DNA of 64,000 bases from JACKII01 sp963807085. GTDB taxonomy: Bacteria > Pseudomonadota > Alphaproteobacteria > Bin95. The notes beneath the pieces are model-generated. The model was not told the DNA's origin, did no database searches, and saw only the letters and a list, made by a program, of their open reading frames with translations. The stretch is taken from NCBI GenBank assembly GCA_963807085.1, contig CAWEBB010000024.1:1-64000 (forward strand). Direction: 5' to 3'. Positions within the stretch are counted from its first letter, which is position 1; each line of letters begins with the position of its first letter. A program made the position numbers and the translations under genes. Positions 1-8,598 of the stretch are shown here, in pieces.

Positions 1-1023
1 CGTTATCGCTGGCGGCCCACGCAGGCCATTGATCAAGTTCAAAATGCCGTGGAAGACAGCACGTGACAGGCCAGCCTCAGCCATCTGGAAGATGGCATAG
101 CGCGCATGTTTGAACAGCCTTGTGCCGGTCTTGATCAGTTGTTCCCGAAGGGAAGTAAGCGACCAGGATTTGATGGCGTGCGGCGTCGCGATGGTGCGCA
201 GGAAGGTCGCGAGATTGCAGGCCAGGGCGTGAAGCTGGAGCTGCCCGGCATTGGCCGCGAAGCGCATGCAGGAAAGGCGCGTCCACTTCAAGGGCGTACT
301 TGTCTTCTTTGATGTGCTGCTCCGGCGTTCCCCTATCATTGTAAAAGGCGAGGACCCGTTCTTTCGGCAGGCTGCGGTTGGTGACGATAAATCCGATCCT
401 CGGGAACGGTTCTCCGGGATGGGATTCCACCTTGGCCACCATGCGTCGGGGCGTCGACCGGCTCTTGGCGCGGTAATGGAAGCTGGTGTAGCTGCGCACG
501 ACATGATTCGGCGGTCGGCCTCGTGGCCGTTTGGTCAGGAACGCCACCTGCTCGTGCAGCTTGGGATTCGCTTTCATGCGAATGGCGTAGTCCCAGCCCT
601 CTGCTTCGAGCAGGTCGAACAATCCCGGGATGGCAAAAGCTGCGTCACCCCGGAACCGTCTGCGGGTAATCGAGGGCCGCGCCTTGGTTGAATACCGGGC
701 CAATACCGCGGGCTTAGCAATTCCTTCCATCCATCGGCGCTGTGCACGTTGCCAGGAGGCAGGACACAACGCTCCAGATCGCCGAACTGGATGAACACAA
801 ACTGCGGGTGCAGGCACTTCGACTGGAAATGGCCGTTCCACATCGCGCCTTCCTGGTCACCGTGTACCGGGCTCTCGGAACTATCCAGGTCCAGGCCGAT
901 GACTTTGGACGGGCGCCGGGTATGGACCGCATCGATCCAGTGGCCAGAGAGGTCGGCCAGAGCGGCCAAGTTCTCAGTTTGGGTCAGGGTCGCTGTCTCA
1001 AACCGCCCCATGGCGCTGGCAGA
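1..1023 (-). pseudogene. IS1380-family transposase, C-terminal part (decayed, cut by window edge)
   Basis: Minus-strand remnant of an IS1380-type DDE transposase; the gene continues past the left edge. The family text is clear but spread over three frames. MGRFETATLTQTENLAALAD and RPSKVIGLDLDSS lie near 1011-880, RRFRGDAAFAIPG and YNDRGT are in a second frame at about 690-290, and FQMAEAGLSRAVFHGILN is in a third frame near 30-90. Frameshifts fall near 720 and 285. At 1023 the frame stops at an inserted IS256-type element, and the missing N-terminal part resumes at 2402. The gene cannot make an active transposase. Confidence 0.85.
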
Positions 1024-2401
1024 ATGAGATATGCGCAGAAGTTGGTGACGCGTGATCAGGCGGCGGTTTGAAGTTGGCGAAGACCGTCGCGGAACTCAAC
1101 CCCTTCGATGATCTCGGGTAGGCGGTTTCGACCGTCGAGTTTGCGCCATTTGCTCTGCGCCGACATCATCAGCTTGAAAGCCATTGCCAGTCCGGTCTTA
1201 CGGCTCAGACACCCCTTGGTGCTTTTGGTGCGGTGCCGGACGGTGGCGAAGGTGCTTTCGATCGGGTTCGACGTCCGGATGTGTTTCCAGTGTTCGGCCG
1301 GGTAGTCATAGAAGGTCAGCAACACGTCGCGGTCCTTGACCAACTTGGCGACGGCCTTGTCCCATTTCACGCCGTAGGTCTCGACGAAGAAATCGAAAGC
1401 GGCGTTCGCCTCGGCGCGGGTTTCTGCCTGCCAGATGTCGTGCAGATGCGCCTTGGCCTTTGCTTGCAGGGAATTCGGCATAGCGTTGAGCACGTTCATG
1501 GTCTTGTGAACCCAGCAGCGCTGTTCCCTGGTCGTGGCGAACACCTCCCGCAGGGCCGTCCAGAAACCCAAGGCGCCATCACCGACAGCCAGCTTGGGGT
1601 CTTGCTTCAGGCCCCGGCGCCTGAGATCAAGCAGCAGCTCGCGCCAGCTCTCGGTGCTTTCTCTGAAGCCGTCGGTCATGGCCAACAACTCCTTGCGGCC
1701 ATATTCATCAGCCCCGACAATCACCAGAACGCATTGCTTTTCCTCAGACATCCGGGGTTTGAAGTAGACCCCATCGGCCCAGATGTAGAGAAAGCGCCGG
1801 GCGCTGAGATCGCGCTTTTCCCAGGCCTCGATACTCGCCCCACCAGTCCGCCTTGAGGCGGGTGATCGTCTTGGCGGACAGACCCTTGGCGTTCGGGCCG
1901 AGCAGAGCGGCAGGGCTTCGCTGAAATCGCCGGTGGAGACGCCCTTGAGGTAAAGCCACGGCAGCAGCTCCTCGACCGATCTCGCCTTGCGCAAGTAGCG
2001 CGGCAGGATGCTGGGCGTGAACGTGATCCTGTCTTCACCAGGCCCGCGATCCCGGACGCGCGGCACCTTGACGGCTACAGGACCAATGCCCGTCAGCACC
2101 TCGCGTTCCGGCAGGTGACCATGACGCACCAGCCGCGCCCGCCCGTCCTCAAGCTTTTCCCCGGAAAAGGTGGCCATGAGCGCCGCCAGCTCCGCATGGA
2201 TCGCCTGTTCGATCAGCTTGCGCGCCCCATCGCGGATGACATCGGTGAACGGGTCGGAGCCAAATCCCGATGGATCAGGCAGCTGGGTGATGGTATTCTC
2301 TCGCATGTGGCATATCCCTTTCTCATTTGAGAATTGACGGCGCTTCGACACCGCCATGATATGCCGCCCCTCAGGGCATCACCAACTTTCGCGCGTTTCT
2401 C
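1024..2401 (-). mobile_element. IS256-family insertion sequence, nested in IS1380
   Basis: Complete element of about 1378 bp. Imperfect terminal inverted repeats lie at 1026-1051 and 2376-2401 (21 of 26 positions match when one end is reverse-complemented; both contain GTTGGTGA). The 8-bp sequence CTGGCAGA flanks both ends, at 1016-1023 and 2402-2409. This is the target-duplication size expected for IS256. Removing the element and one copy of the duplication restores the IS1380 reading frame (ASASAMGRFE), so the insertion point is well defined. Confidence 0.88.
1056..2357 (-). CDS. IS256-family (mutator-type) transposase, probably inactive
   Basis: About 433 codons open end to end; the start may be ATG at 2306 (MRENTITQLPD), just after an AAAGGGATATGCCAC leader. 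The DDE residues are visible: Asp in WADGVYF, Asp in VGDGALGFW, Glu in SNPIESTFATVR. Between about 1830 and 1920 the frame is displaced. The expected family text (LLGPNAKGLSAKTITRLKADW) lies in another frame, so one single-base indel at each end shifted and then restored the frame. About 28 residues of the region just before the first catalytic Asp, likely helix-turn-helix, are scrambled. The protein is full length but probably cannot transpose. Confidence 0.8.
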   Translation of the reverse strand: MAVSKRRQFSNEKGICHMRENTITQLPDPSGFGSDPFTDVIRDGARKLIEQAIHAELAALMATFSGEKLEDGRARLVRHGHLPEREVLTGIGPVAVKVPRVRDRGPGEDRITFTPSILPRYLRKARSVEELLPWLYLKGVSTGDFSEALPLCSARTPRVCPPRRSPASRRTGGASIEAWEKRDLSARRFLYIWADGVYFKPRMSEEKQCVLVIVGADEYGRKELLAMTDGFRESTESWRELLLDLRRRGLKQDPKLAVGDGALGFWTALREVFATTREQRCWVHKTMNVLNAMPNSLQAKAKAHLHDIWQAETRAEANAAFDFFVETYGVKWDKAVAKLVKDRDVLLTFYDYPAEHWKHIRTSNPIESTFATVRHRTKSTKGCLSRKTGLAMAFKLMMSAQSKWRKLDGRNRLPEIIEGVEFRDGLRQLQTAA

Positions 2402-2767
2402 CTGGCAGACGCCGCGCCGTTCTTTACTGCCCGACCACCAATCAACTGGCGCATGACCGGATCACGGCAGAGCCGGTCAGCATCGTTGACGTCCTCATAT
2501 CCGGCCAGACGAGAGAAAACAGACTGCCGCAACAGCCCGACAAAAGTGTGCCGCCCATTCTTGCCCGGTCCGGTGATCAGCCAGCAGATTAGTTGCCAAG
2601 TCAGTCAGGCCGAGCGCGTCATCCAGTGCCCGATGCAGCAGCAAACCGGCGTCAGAACTAATCGCAGAACCCCGAAACAGCAGTTGTGCTGGGCTATCAA
2701 ACCCCGCCGCAACGGGCCCGATTTTGCTTCACCCGTTGCGTTTGCAATTTATCTGCCACTCCGTCAC
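2402..2767 (-). pseudogene. IS1380-family transposase, N-terminal part
   Basis: Minus-strand continuation of the IS1380 gene on the far side of the IS256-type insertion. Recognisable family text includes SSDAGLLLHRALDDALGL in one frame and RLAGYEDVNDADRLCRDP in another, so there is a frameshift near 2530. A GTG at 2767 opens the first stretch (VTEWQINCKRNG) but meets a stop at once. Reading from here across the TCTGCCAG duplication into 1015 gives continuous transposase text. The outer inverted repeat of the IS1380 element could not be identified. Confidence 0.75.
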
Positions 2768-2992
2768 GCTTAAGTCATTGATTCAACGAGATTAACCGAG
2801 CTTCGGACTGGGTAAAGACCGCATCCATATGGGAAATACGGGGGAAAATAACGCGGCGCATTCGGCTTTTATCCTTACTCAAGACGGCCTACGGCCACCG
2901 ACCAAGATAATAATCGGTTCGATTTGTGTGAGCAGTCTTCGGTCTGCCGGCAAGTGGATTTCCCCCTGGTTAAGCCGCTACCGCGATTGGCG
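2768..2992. other. Intergenic stretch without recognisable gene
   Basis: About 225 bases between the IS1380 remnant and the sulfotransferase fragment. No open frame gave recognisable protein text on either strand. The right outer end of the IS1380 element should lie here, but I could not define it. Confidence 0.4.
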
Positions 2993-3387
2993 CTAGCTGA
3001 ATATCCGCCTTAATTCGGAGTTGATCACCCCGGCGGCGACAGTGTGGCAGCATGGGTGGGCGGATTGGGTCAAAATACCGAAGAACTCGGCCGTCAGGTC
3101 ATCCAGATCCTGCGGGGAGACGACCAAATCCAGCTTGGGTTGAACGAAGCCGCCTTTTCGAACGGCCGTGAGCATCCCTCTGAACTGCCGCAGCGCCACC
3201 TCGGCACGGTTCGGCGAATAGTTCTTGACCAGTACCGCCCGCAGATCGAATAGGTCGCCCAACTTGTGGAAAAGCTTCAATTCGATATCGCGAAAAGTTG
3301 CCACATTGCGATGCCCCCGAGACGATCCGCCACGAAAGATGTCCCTGATCTGCCGGGGCCGCCCACGAAGATCATGCCGATTGTCAT
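2993..3387 (-). pseudogene. Sulfotransferase-like gene, frameshifted and truncated
   Basis: The ATG at 3387-3385 opens MTIGMIFVGGPGRSGTSFVA. The GGPGRSGTS segment is the 5'-phosphosulfate (P-loop-like) motif of PAPS-dependent sulfotransferases. Near 3310 the frame breaks, and VATFRDIELKLFHKLGDLF continues in another frame to a stop at 2993. Only about 130 residues remain, against 250 or more usual, and the C-terminal 3'-phosphate-binding part is missing. The start overlaps the stop of the upstream glycosyltransferase-like gene as TAATG, so the two were co-translated, probably to make a sulfated surface glycan. Family assignment rests on the N-terminal motif. Confidence 0.6.
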
Positions 3388-4933
3388 TAGGGTGCCATCA
3401 CTCTTCCCAAGATACGGCCGGTGGCGACGATGGCGCCGAAGACGCCACGCAGACCGTGCTTCTCAATCTCTTCTGACAGAGAGGGGTCCCGTTCAAGAAC
3501 CACAAACGGATCGAAATCCGGTCCCGGCTTCCGGTTTTCCGCGCTGCCAAAGGCGATGAAATGCGCGAGCGGCGAAGAAATCAGCCCGACCCGAACCGCG
3601 CGTTCAATATCATCATAGCGAGAGAGGTAGAACTGGCTGTCGAAGAACTCAATAGGCTCCTTTGCGTTCGACAAACCCACTTCCAGGTAGTGCCAAAGCA
3701 CGGTACTACGCTTGCTGCGCGGAAGGCTGCGCCTGCGGAAGCCGTCGAGATATTTCGCCTGCTCGATATAATAACGGGTCACGAAAAACTCATTGGGATC
3801 GAACAGAAGCGCGCTGCCTTCGTCGATATAATGCGCGATGGCGGATTCGTAGCGACCTTGCTCAATCGCGGCTTTGGCATCGGGATACCGTTCCAGGTAA
3901 TAGGTCTCGTCGAAAATATCGTCGAAAGCCCGTTCCAGCCGCCCCTCCGGCAGACGCAAGCCCGACAGCAGTTTCGGGCGATGTTCGCGCAGCCAGTCCA
4001 TGAAACAGGGTCCGTCGCCTGCGGCATAGGGGTCGCCGAACCGTCGCTGGAGGTCGGCGTCGGTACGGTAGATCTTGCGGGCTTCTGCCGGGATCTTTTC
4101 GCCGTTGTCGAAAAAATCATAGGCCGGCGGGATCCGCTCGAGGCGCTGTTGGCCGTGTCGGGCGATCGCTTCTTCGTAGCGGCGCTCTATCTCCGCCATG
4201 GCGGCATTGGAGGGGTCGAAGATCTCCCGAACATGCCGATGCGTGCCGGATGGCCCGGCGGGATTGTGCCGCTCAATGAGCCCAGGGTGTCATCGGCGAG
4301 AGAATGTGCGAAAGCCGCCTGCATGGCAGAGACGTGCTTATGGTGATCGCGCGCCCTCTCTGCACCATCGATGCCAATGGCGAGTTCAGGCCGGAACGCC
4401 GATACGCGGCCTTCAATGTAGCCGGTTACGATGGACCATTGCGCCACGCTTTCGAGCGGCAGGTCCGCATCAAGCACGGCGTCCTTATGTGCGCGGATGA
4501 ATGGTGCGTTCAGCACGAAAAGATCGAGCCCGCAGTCGATGATGGGTGCCGCGGCGTTCATATCAAATAGCCGCGGCGAAGCCGACGGATAAACCACGGA
4601 AAAAGTGCTTTTATTTGGTGCGAGACCGGTCGCGGCAAGCACTGCCCAGGCAGTCCCGCCGGCCCCTCCGGCGCAAGCGAGCTCGAGACGCCCCAGCAAT
4701 TCCTCATCAAAGATGCAGAGACTGTTCAGCGAGACGGCGATCGCCCCGACATCCGCACGCTTCAATGCCTCATCCAGAAGCGCGAAAAACGCGTTGTTGC
4801 CATTGGCTGAAGCCAGAAATGACATGCGATCGAAGGCGGCGGTCGCGACACCCGACGGCACGGCATGATCGGGGATATCTACGATAAACGCGATAGAATA
4901 AGAATTCTTCATAGTCCATTGAAACAGCTTCAC
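3387..4933 (-). pseudogene. Glycosyltransferase-like protein, split by a frameshift
   Basis: Two adjacent minus-strand frames make one gene. The first (4933-4187) carries an N-terminal domain with text such as NAFFALLDEALKRADVGAIA and SLNSLCIFDEELLGRLELAC, resembling family-2 glycosyltransferase-like domains. The second (open from ATG 4199 to 3387) carries repeats of the type DETYYLERYPDAKAAIEQG and FDSQFYLSRYDDIERAV, seen in large polysaccharide-assembly glycosyltransferases. The second frame stays open upstream of its ATG (HVREIFDPSNAAMAEIE), which places one indel near 4225. Intact it would be about 510 residues. It overlaps the sulfotransferase start by TAATG. Substrate unknown. Confidence 0.6.
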
Positions 4934-5244
4934 TTACGCTCGGGCCTCGCAGATATTTCGGGGTGGGTCAGGTGCGTCCGGACAGAGCAAATCCCGGAGT
5001 GGTCAGGTGGGAATTGTCGATCAGGCGGCCTGTGATGGAATGCTGAAAAGCAGGTGGATCGGAGATGGATCGCTCAGACCGAACACCACAATCTGCAAAG
5101 TCTTCTGCATGATGCGGTGCCGAGCCGGGTGCAGGATGATCGGGAATGTCTACAGTGAACGCAACTGAATTTTGACTGGTCTAAAGTGTCCCGGACGCCT
5201 GCGGAGCTTGTTCGTAACTGTCATTGCGGGCTGCCGCACCGCCA
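4934..5244. other. Intergenic region with IS21-like end remnant
   Basis: No gene is visible here. Around 4960-5030 two similar direct copies occur: CGGGGTGGGTCAGGTG followed about 40 bases later by CGGAGTGGTCAGGTG. Spaced GGGTGGGTCA/GGGTGGTCA copies are typical of the sequence after istB in alphaproteobacterial IS21 elements, so this is probably a leftover right end. The rest, including GTCATTGCGGG near 5219 (a partial copy of a REP-like repeat seen elsewhere), has no assignable role. Confidence 0.35.
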
Positions 5245-6300
5245 TCAACCATCCCGGCTATCCTCAACCCGGCTCTCAGTCGCCTGCTCGCCGAATGAGC
5301 ATCCGCCGAAGGCTCTGCCGCTCGCGGCGAGCGCGTCGGCGGCCGCGATCAGCGATTGCAGATCGCCGGCCAGACGGCTCCAGTCCCGCTCGGTCTTCCG
5401 TGCGAGGTCGGCCACCGCCGCGCTCTGCTCTGCCAGCCGTGCCGCCGCGCCTTGCATCAGGTCGGTTTCCTCGGCGAACCGCACATCGCGCAGCACCGCG
5501 GCCAGGGTGTTAAGCAGGGGCCAGAGCGTCGATGGCGAGACCGGGAAGACCCGTGCGCGATGCGCGGCCTCGATGGCGGGCCGGCAATGCACGTGCAGGG
5601 CGCTGAACACCGCTTCTGACGGCAGGAACATCAAGGCAAAGTCCGCCGTTCGCTGCGGCACCAGATATTTGCTCCGGATGGCCTCCACATGCGCGGCCAC
5701 GTCCCGCTGGAATTGCCGCGCTGCCCGCGCTGCCTCGCGCTCCCCGTCGGCCTGCTGCCACGCTTGGTAGGCTTCGAGCGGAAATTTCGCGTCCACCGGC
5801 ACCGGCCCCGGTGGCCAGGGCAGGGCGATCAGACAGTCAACCCGGTTCCGGCCGAGCGGCGCCTGCAATCGATAGGAGGCGGAGGGCAGGAGGTCGGCCA
5901 CCAGGCGCTCCAATTGCGCCTCGCCGAACGCGCCCCGCGCCTGCTTGTTATCCAGTACACCCTGTAGCGCGTGCAGAGCCCGGCCCAGTCCTTGCTGCTG
6001 CCGCCCCAAGCTGGTCAGTCGTTCACCCAAGGCAGCCGATTCGGCGACGGTTCGGCGCTCACTTGCCTCGGCCCGGTTGGAAACATCGGCCGCAAGCTGC
6101 GCCAGCGTCTGCTCGTGCGCAGCCAGCCGCTCTGCCAGCACCGGATCAAGATCGCCCGACCCTTGCCCCCGGCCAAGTCGGCCCAGCAAAAACGCCAGCA
6201 GCAATGCGCCCGCACCGACCAACCAGGGCCAGCGGGCGATATACCAGGCGGGGTCCAGCGAAAATTCGATGGCGGCAATCCTTGACCACACGTCATTCAC
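5245..6300 (-). CDS. rmuC: RmuC family protein (putative recombination-limiting nuclease-like)
   Basis: 351 codons from GTG 6300 (VNDVWSRIAAIEFSLDP). The frame is open further upstream, but that part lies antisense to def and has no protein-like text. A membrane segment (WPWLVGAGALLLAFLLG, residues 25-41) is followed by a coiled coil (about 50-125) and the RmuC core with RGAFGEAQLERLVADLL and PVDAKFPLEAY, whose Asp and Lys resemble a PD-(D/E)xK fold. The family limits rearrangements at inverted repeats; biochemical activity is not established. Divergent from def, with only 40 bases between starts. No strong ribosome site supports the GTG, so the start is tentative. Confidence 0.85.
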   Translation of the reverse strand: MNDVWSRIAAIEFSLDPAWYIARWPWLVGAGALLLAFLLGRLGRGQGSGDLDPVLAERLAAHEQTLAQLAADVSNRAEASERRTVAESAALGERLTSLGRQQQGLGRALHALQGVLDNKQARGAFGEAQLERLVADLLPSASYRLQAPLGRNRVDCLIALPWPPGPVPVDAKFPLEAYQAWQQADGEREAARAARQFQRDVAAHVEAIRSKYLVPQRTADFALMFLPSEAVFSALHVHCRPAIEAAHRARVFPVSPSTLWPLLNTLAAVLRDVRFAEETDLMQGAAARLAEQSAAVADLARKTERDWSRLAGDLQSLIAAADALAASGRAFGGCSFGEQATESRVEDSRDG

Positions 6301-6340
6301 GCCATAGCTAGCAACTGATTCGCACAAAGGAACCAGATGG

Positions 6341-6877
6341 ATGCCGTTATTGCCCATCGTCCTCGCGCCGGATCGCCGCCTGAAGATCACCTGCAAACCG
6401 GTGCAACGGGTCGACGACGAGGTGCGGACGCTGATGCAGAATATGCTGGAGACCATGTACGACGCGCCAGGCATCGGCCTGGCCGCGCCGCAGGTGGGTG
6501 ATGACCGTCGCATCATCGTGGTGGATGTGGCGCGCGACGGCGAAGACCCGGAGCCCCATCTCATGACCAATCCGGAACTCGTCTGGGTGTCCGAGGAAAA
6601 GATCATGATGAACGAGGGCTGCCTGTCGCTGCCCGATATCTTTGTGGACGTGGAGCGGTCGGAAAGCATTCGCGTTTCCTATGTCGATCGGGACAATACC
6701 CGCCGGGAGATCGAGGCTGACGGCCTGCTCGCGCGCTGTATTCAACATGAAATTGACCATCTGAATGGCATCCTGCACGTGGATTACCTCAGCCGGATCA
6801 AGCGCGACCTGACGCTCCGCAAGCTCGCCCGCAACAAGGCCGCAATCATTGCCGAGCGAGCAAAGGTCGGCGCCTAG
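6341..6877 (+). CDS. def: Peptide deformylase
   Basis: 178 residues, the usual length for type I deformylase. It removes the N-formyl group from nascent proteins in the cytoplasm. All three family motifs are present: GIGLAAPQVG (44-53), EGCLSLP with metal-ligand Cys94, and QHEIDHLNG with metal ligands His136 and His140 and catalytic Glu137. Its TAG stop is followed directly by the GTG of fmt, so the formylating and deformylating enzymes form one operon, as in many bacteria. Confidence 0.98.
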   Translation: MPLLPIVLAPDRRLKITCKPVQRVDDEVRTLMQNMLETMYDAPGIGLAAPQVGDDRRIIVVDVARDGEDPEPHLMTNPELVWVSEEKIMMNEGCLSLPDIFVDVERSESIRVSYVDRDNTRREIEADGLLARCIQHEIDHLNGILHVDYLSRIKRDLTLRKLARNKAAIIAERAKVGA

Positions 6878-7813
6878 GTGAGTCTGCGTGTTGTTTTTAT
6901 GGGCACGCCCGATTTTGCGGTCGGCCCTCTGGCAGCCCTGCTGGAAGCGGGGCATGAGGTGCTGGCGGTTTACTGCCAGCCGCCCCGAGCGGCCGGTCGT
7001 GGGCAGAGGGTGAAGCTTGGCCCCGTGCATGCCTTCGCGGAGAGCAACGGCATAGAGGTGCGTACACCCCGCCGCCTTCGTTCTGCTGAGGATCAGGCAG
7101 CCTTCGCGGCTCTGGGGGCGGATGTTGCGGTAGTGGCCGCCTATGGCTTGATCCTGCCAAAGGCGGTGCTGGACGCGCCCCGGCACGGCTGCATCAATAT
7201 CCACGCCTCGCTGTTGCCCCGCTGGCGGGGAGCCGCCCCAATCCAGCACGCTATTCTGGCGGGCGACACGGAAAGCGGCGTCACCGTCATGCAGATGGAC
7301 GAGGGGCTGGATACGGGCCACATGCTCCTGAAAGGGGCGGTGCCGATCACCGGGCAGACCACCGCCAGCAGCCTGCACGATGCGCTTGCCGAACTGGGTT
7401 CGAGGTTAATTGTTGAAGCTCTGGCGAAGCTTGAGGCGGGCACCCTCCAAGCGACGCCGCAGCCCGAAGAGGGCGCGACCTATGCCGGCAAGCTGACGCG
7501 CGACGACGGCAGGCTGGATTGGCGGCGGCCGGCAATTGATTTGGAACGGCAGGTAAGGGCGCTAACTCCTTGGCCTGCAACGTGGTTTCTGCACGACGGA
7601 GTCGTGCTAAAGGTAAGTGCGGCGGAACTGGTGCCTAGCGTATTCGGTGAACCGGGGGAGGTGCTGGACAATGCACTCACCGTTGCTTGCGGCGAGGGTG
7701 CGCTCTGCCCGACCCGCATTCAGCGCCCGGGCAAAGCGCCGATGAGCGTTGCGGACCTCTTGCGGGGGTATGCCGTGCCGAAAGGCACCCGACTGGCGCT
7801 TCCGGCGGACTGA
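6878..7813 (+). CDS. fmt: Methionyl-tRNA formyltransferase
   Basis: 311 codons from a GTG immediately after the def stop. It transfers a formyl group from 10-formyl-THF to initiator Met-tRNA. The N-terminal Rossmann-type domain has MGTPDFAVGPLAALL, then the active-site strand NIHASLLPRWRGAAPIQHAI with conserved Asn and His, and DEGLDTGHML with the conserved Asp. The C-terminal OB-like tRNA-binding domain (DDGRLDWRRPA onwards) is complete. It is followed after 3 bases by truA, and translational coupling is likely across def-fmt-truA. Confidence 0.98.
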   Translation: MSLRVVFMGTPDFAVGPLAALLEAGHEVLAVYCQPPRAAGRGQRVKLGPVHAFAESNGIEVRTPRRLRSAEDQAAFAALGADVAVVAAYGLILPKAVLDAPRHGCINIHASLLPRWRGAAPIQHAILAGDTESGVTVMQMDEGLDTGHMLLKGAVPITGQTTASSLHDALAELGSRLIVEALAKLEAGTLQATPQPEEGATYAGKLTRDDGRLDWRRPAIDLERQVRALTPWPATWFLHDGVVLKVSAAELVPSVFGEPGEVLDNALTVACGEGALCPTRIQRPGKAPMSVADLLRGYAVPKGTRLALPAD

Positions 7814-7816
7814 ACC

Positions 7817-8578
7817 ATGTCGCGCTACCGACTGACGGTCGAATATCACGGCGGTGGCTTTTCCGGCTTCCAGCGCCAGGCCGGGCTGGAGACCGTGCAG
7901 GGCCGGCTGGAATATGCCCTGGAAAAGCTGACCGGCCGGCCGGTGACGGTGCACTGCGCCGGCCGGACGGATGCGGGCGTGCACGCCGCGGGTCAGGTGA
8001 TCCACGTGGATCTGCCAGAGCCGCGCGAGCCCTGGATCATTCAGAATGCGATCAATCACTGGGTGCGCCCCGCGCTGATCTCCGTCATTGATGCGGCAGC
8101 GGCGCGGCCGGACTTCGATGCCAGGCGGAGCGCGATCAAGCGCGCCTACCGCTTCCGCATTCTGAACCGGCGCGCACCACCCGCCATGGAGCGGGGGCTG
8201 GTCTGGCACGCGGGCACGCCGCTGGATGCGGCCGCGATGCACGCGGCAGGCCTGCATCTGATCGGCCGGCATGATTTCAGCAGTTTCCGCGCGGCCGGCT
8301 GTCAGGCGAAGTCGCCGGTCAAGACGCTGGACCGGCTGGATGTCAGCCAGCGCGGCGAGGAAATCTGGATCGAGGCGGAGGCGCGCTCCTTCCTTTATCA
8401 CCAGATGCGAATCATCGCCGGAACCTTGAAGCAGGTCGGGGATGGCCGTTGGCAGCCCGAACAAGTTGGAGAAGCACTGGCCGCGGCCAAGCGCGAGGCG
8501 GCCGGGCCGACCGCGCCGCCGACGGGCCTGTGTCTGATGCAAGTCACCTATCCGCCCGAGGCCCTGGCTTTCCCGTGA
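7817..8578 (+). CDS. truA: tRNA pseudouridine(38-40) synthase
   Basis: 253 residues. It isomerises uridines 38-40 in the anticodon arm. The catalytic motif CAGRTDAGVHAAGQ has the nucleophilic Asp at residue 52. KRAYRFRILN and FLYHQMRIIAGTL of the C-terminal half are also present. Third gene of def-fmt-truA, starting 3 bases after the fmt stop. It converges with the malonyl-CoA decarboxylase gene, with only 20 bases between stops. Confidence 0.97.
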   Translation: MSRYRLTVEYHGGGFSGFQRQAGLETVQGRLEYALEKLTGRPVTVHCAGRTDAGVHAAGQVIHVDLPEPREPWIIQNAINHWVRPALISVIDAAAARPDFDARRSAIKRAYRFRILNRRAPPAMERGLVWHAGTPLDAAAMHAAGLHLIGRHDFSSFRAAGCQAKSPVKTLDRLDVSQRGEEIWIEAEARSFLYHQMRIIAGTLKQVGDGRWQPEQVGEALAAAKREAAGPTAPPTGLCLMQVTYPPEALAFP

Positions 8579-8598
8579 GGCGCGCGGTGACGATCGGA

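Noticed and set aside
6301..6669. N-terminal extension of rmuC to 6669
   Set aside because: It would be antisense to def, and its Ser/Thr/Arg-rich text is not protein-like; the GTG at 6300 fits the family.
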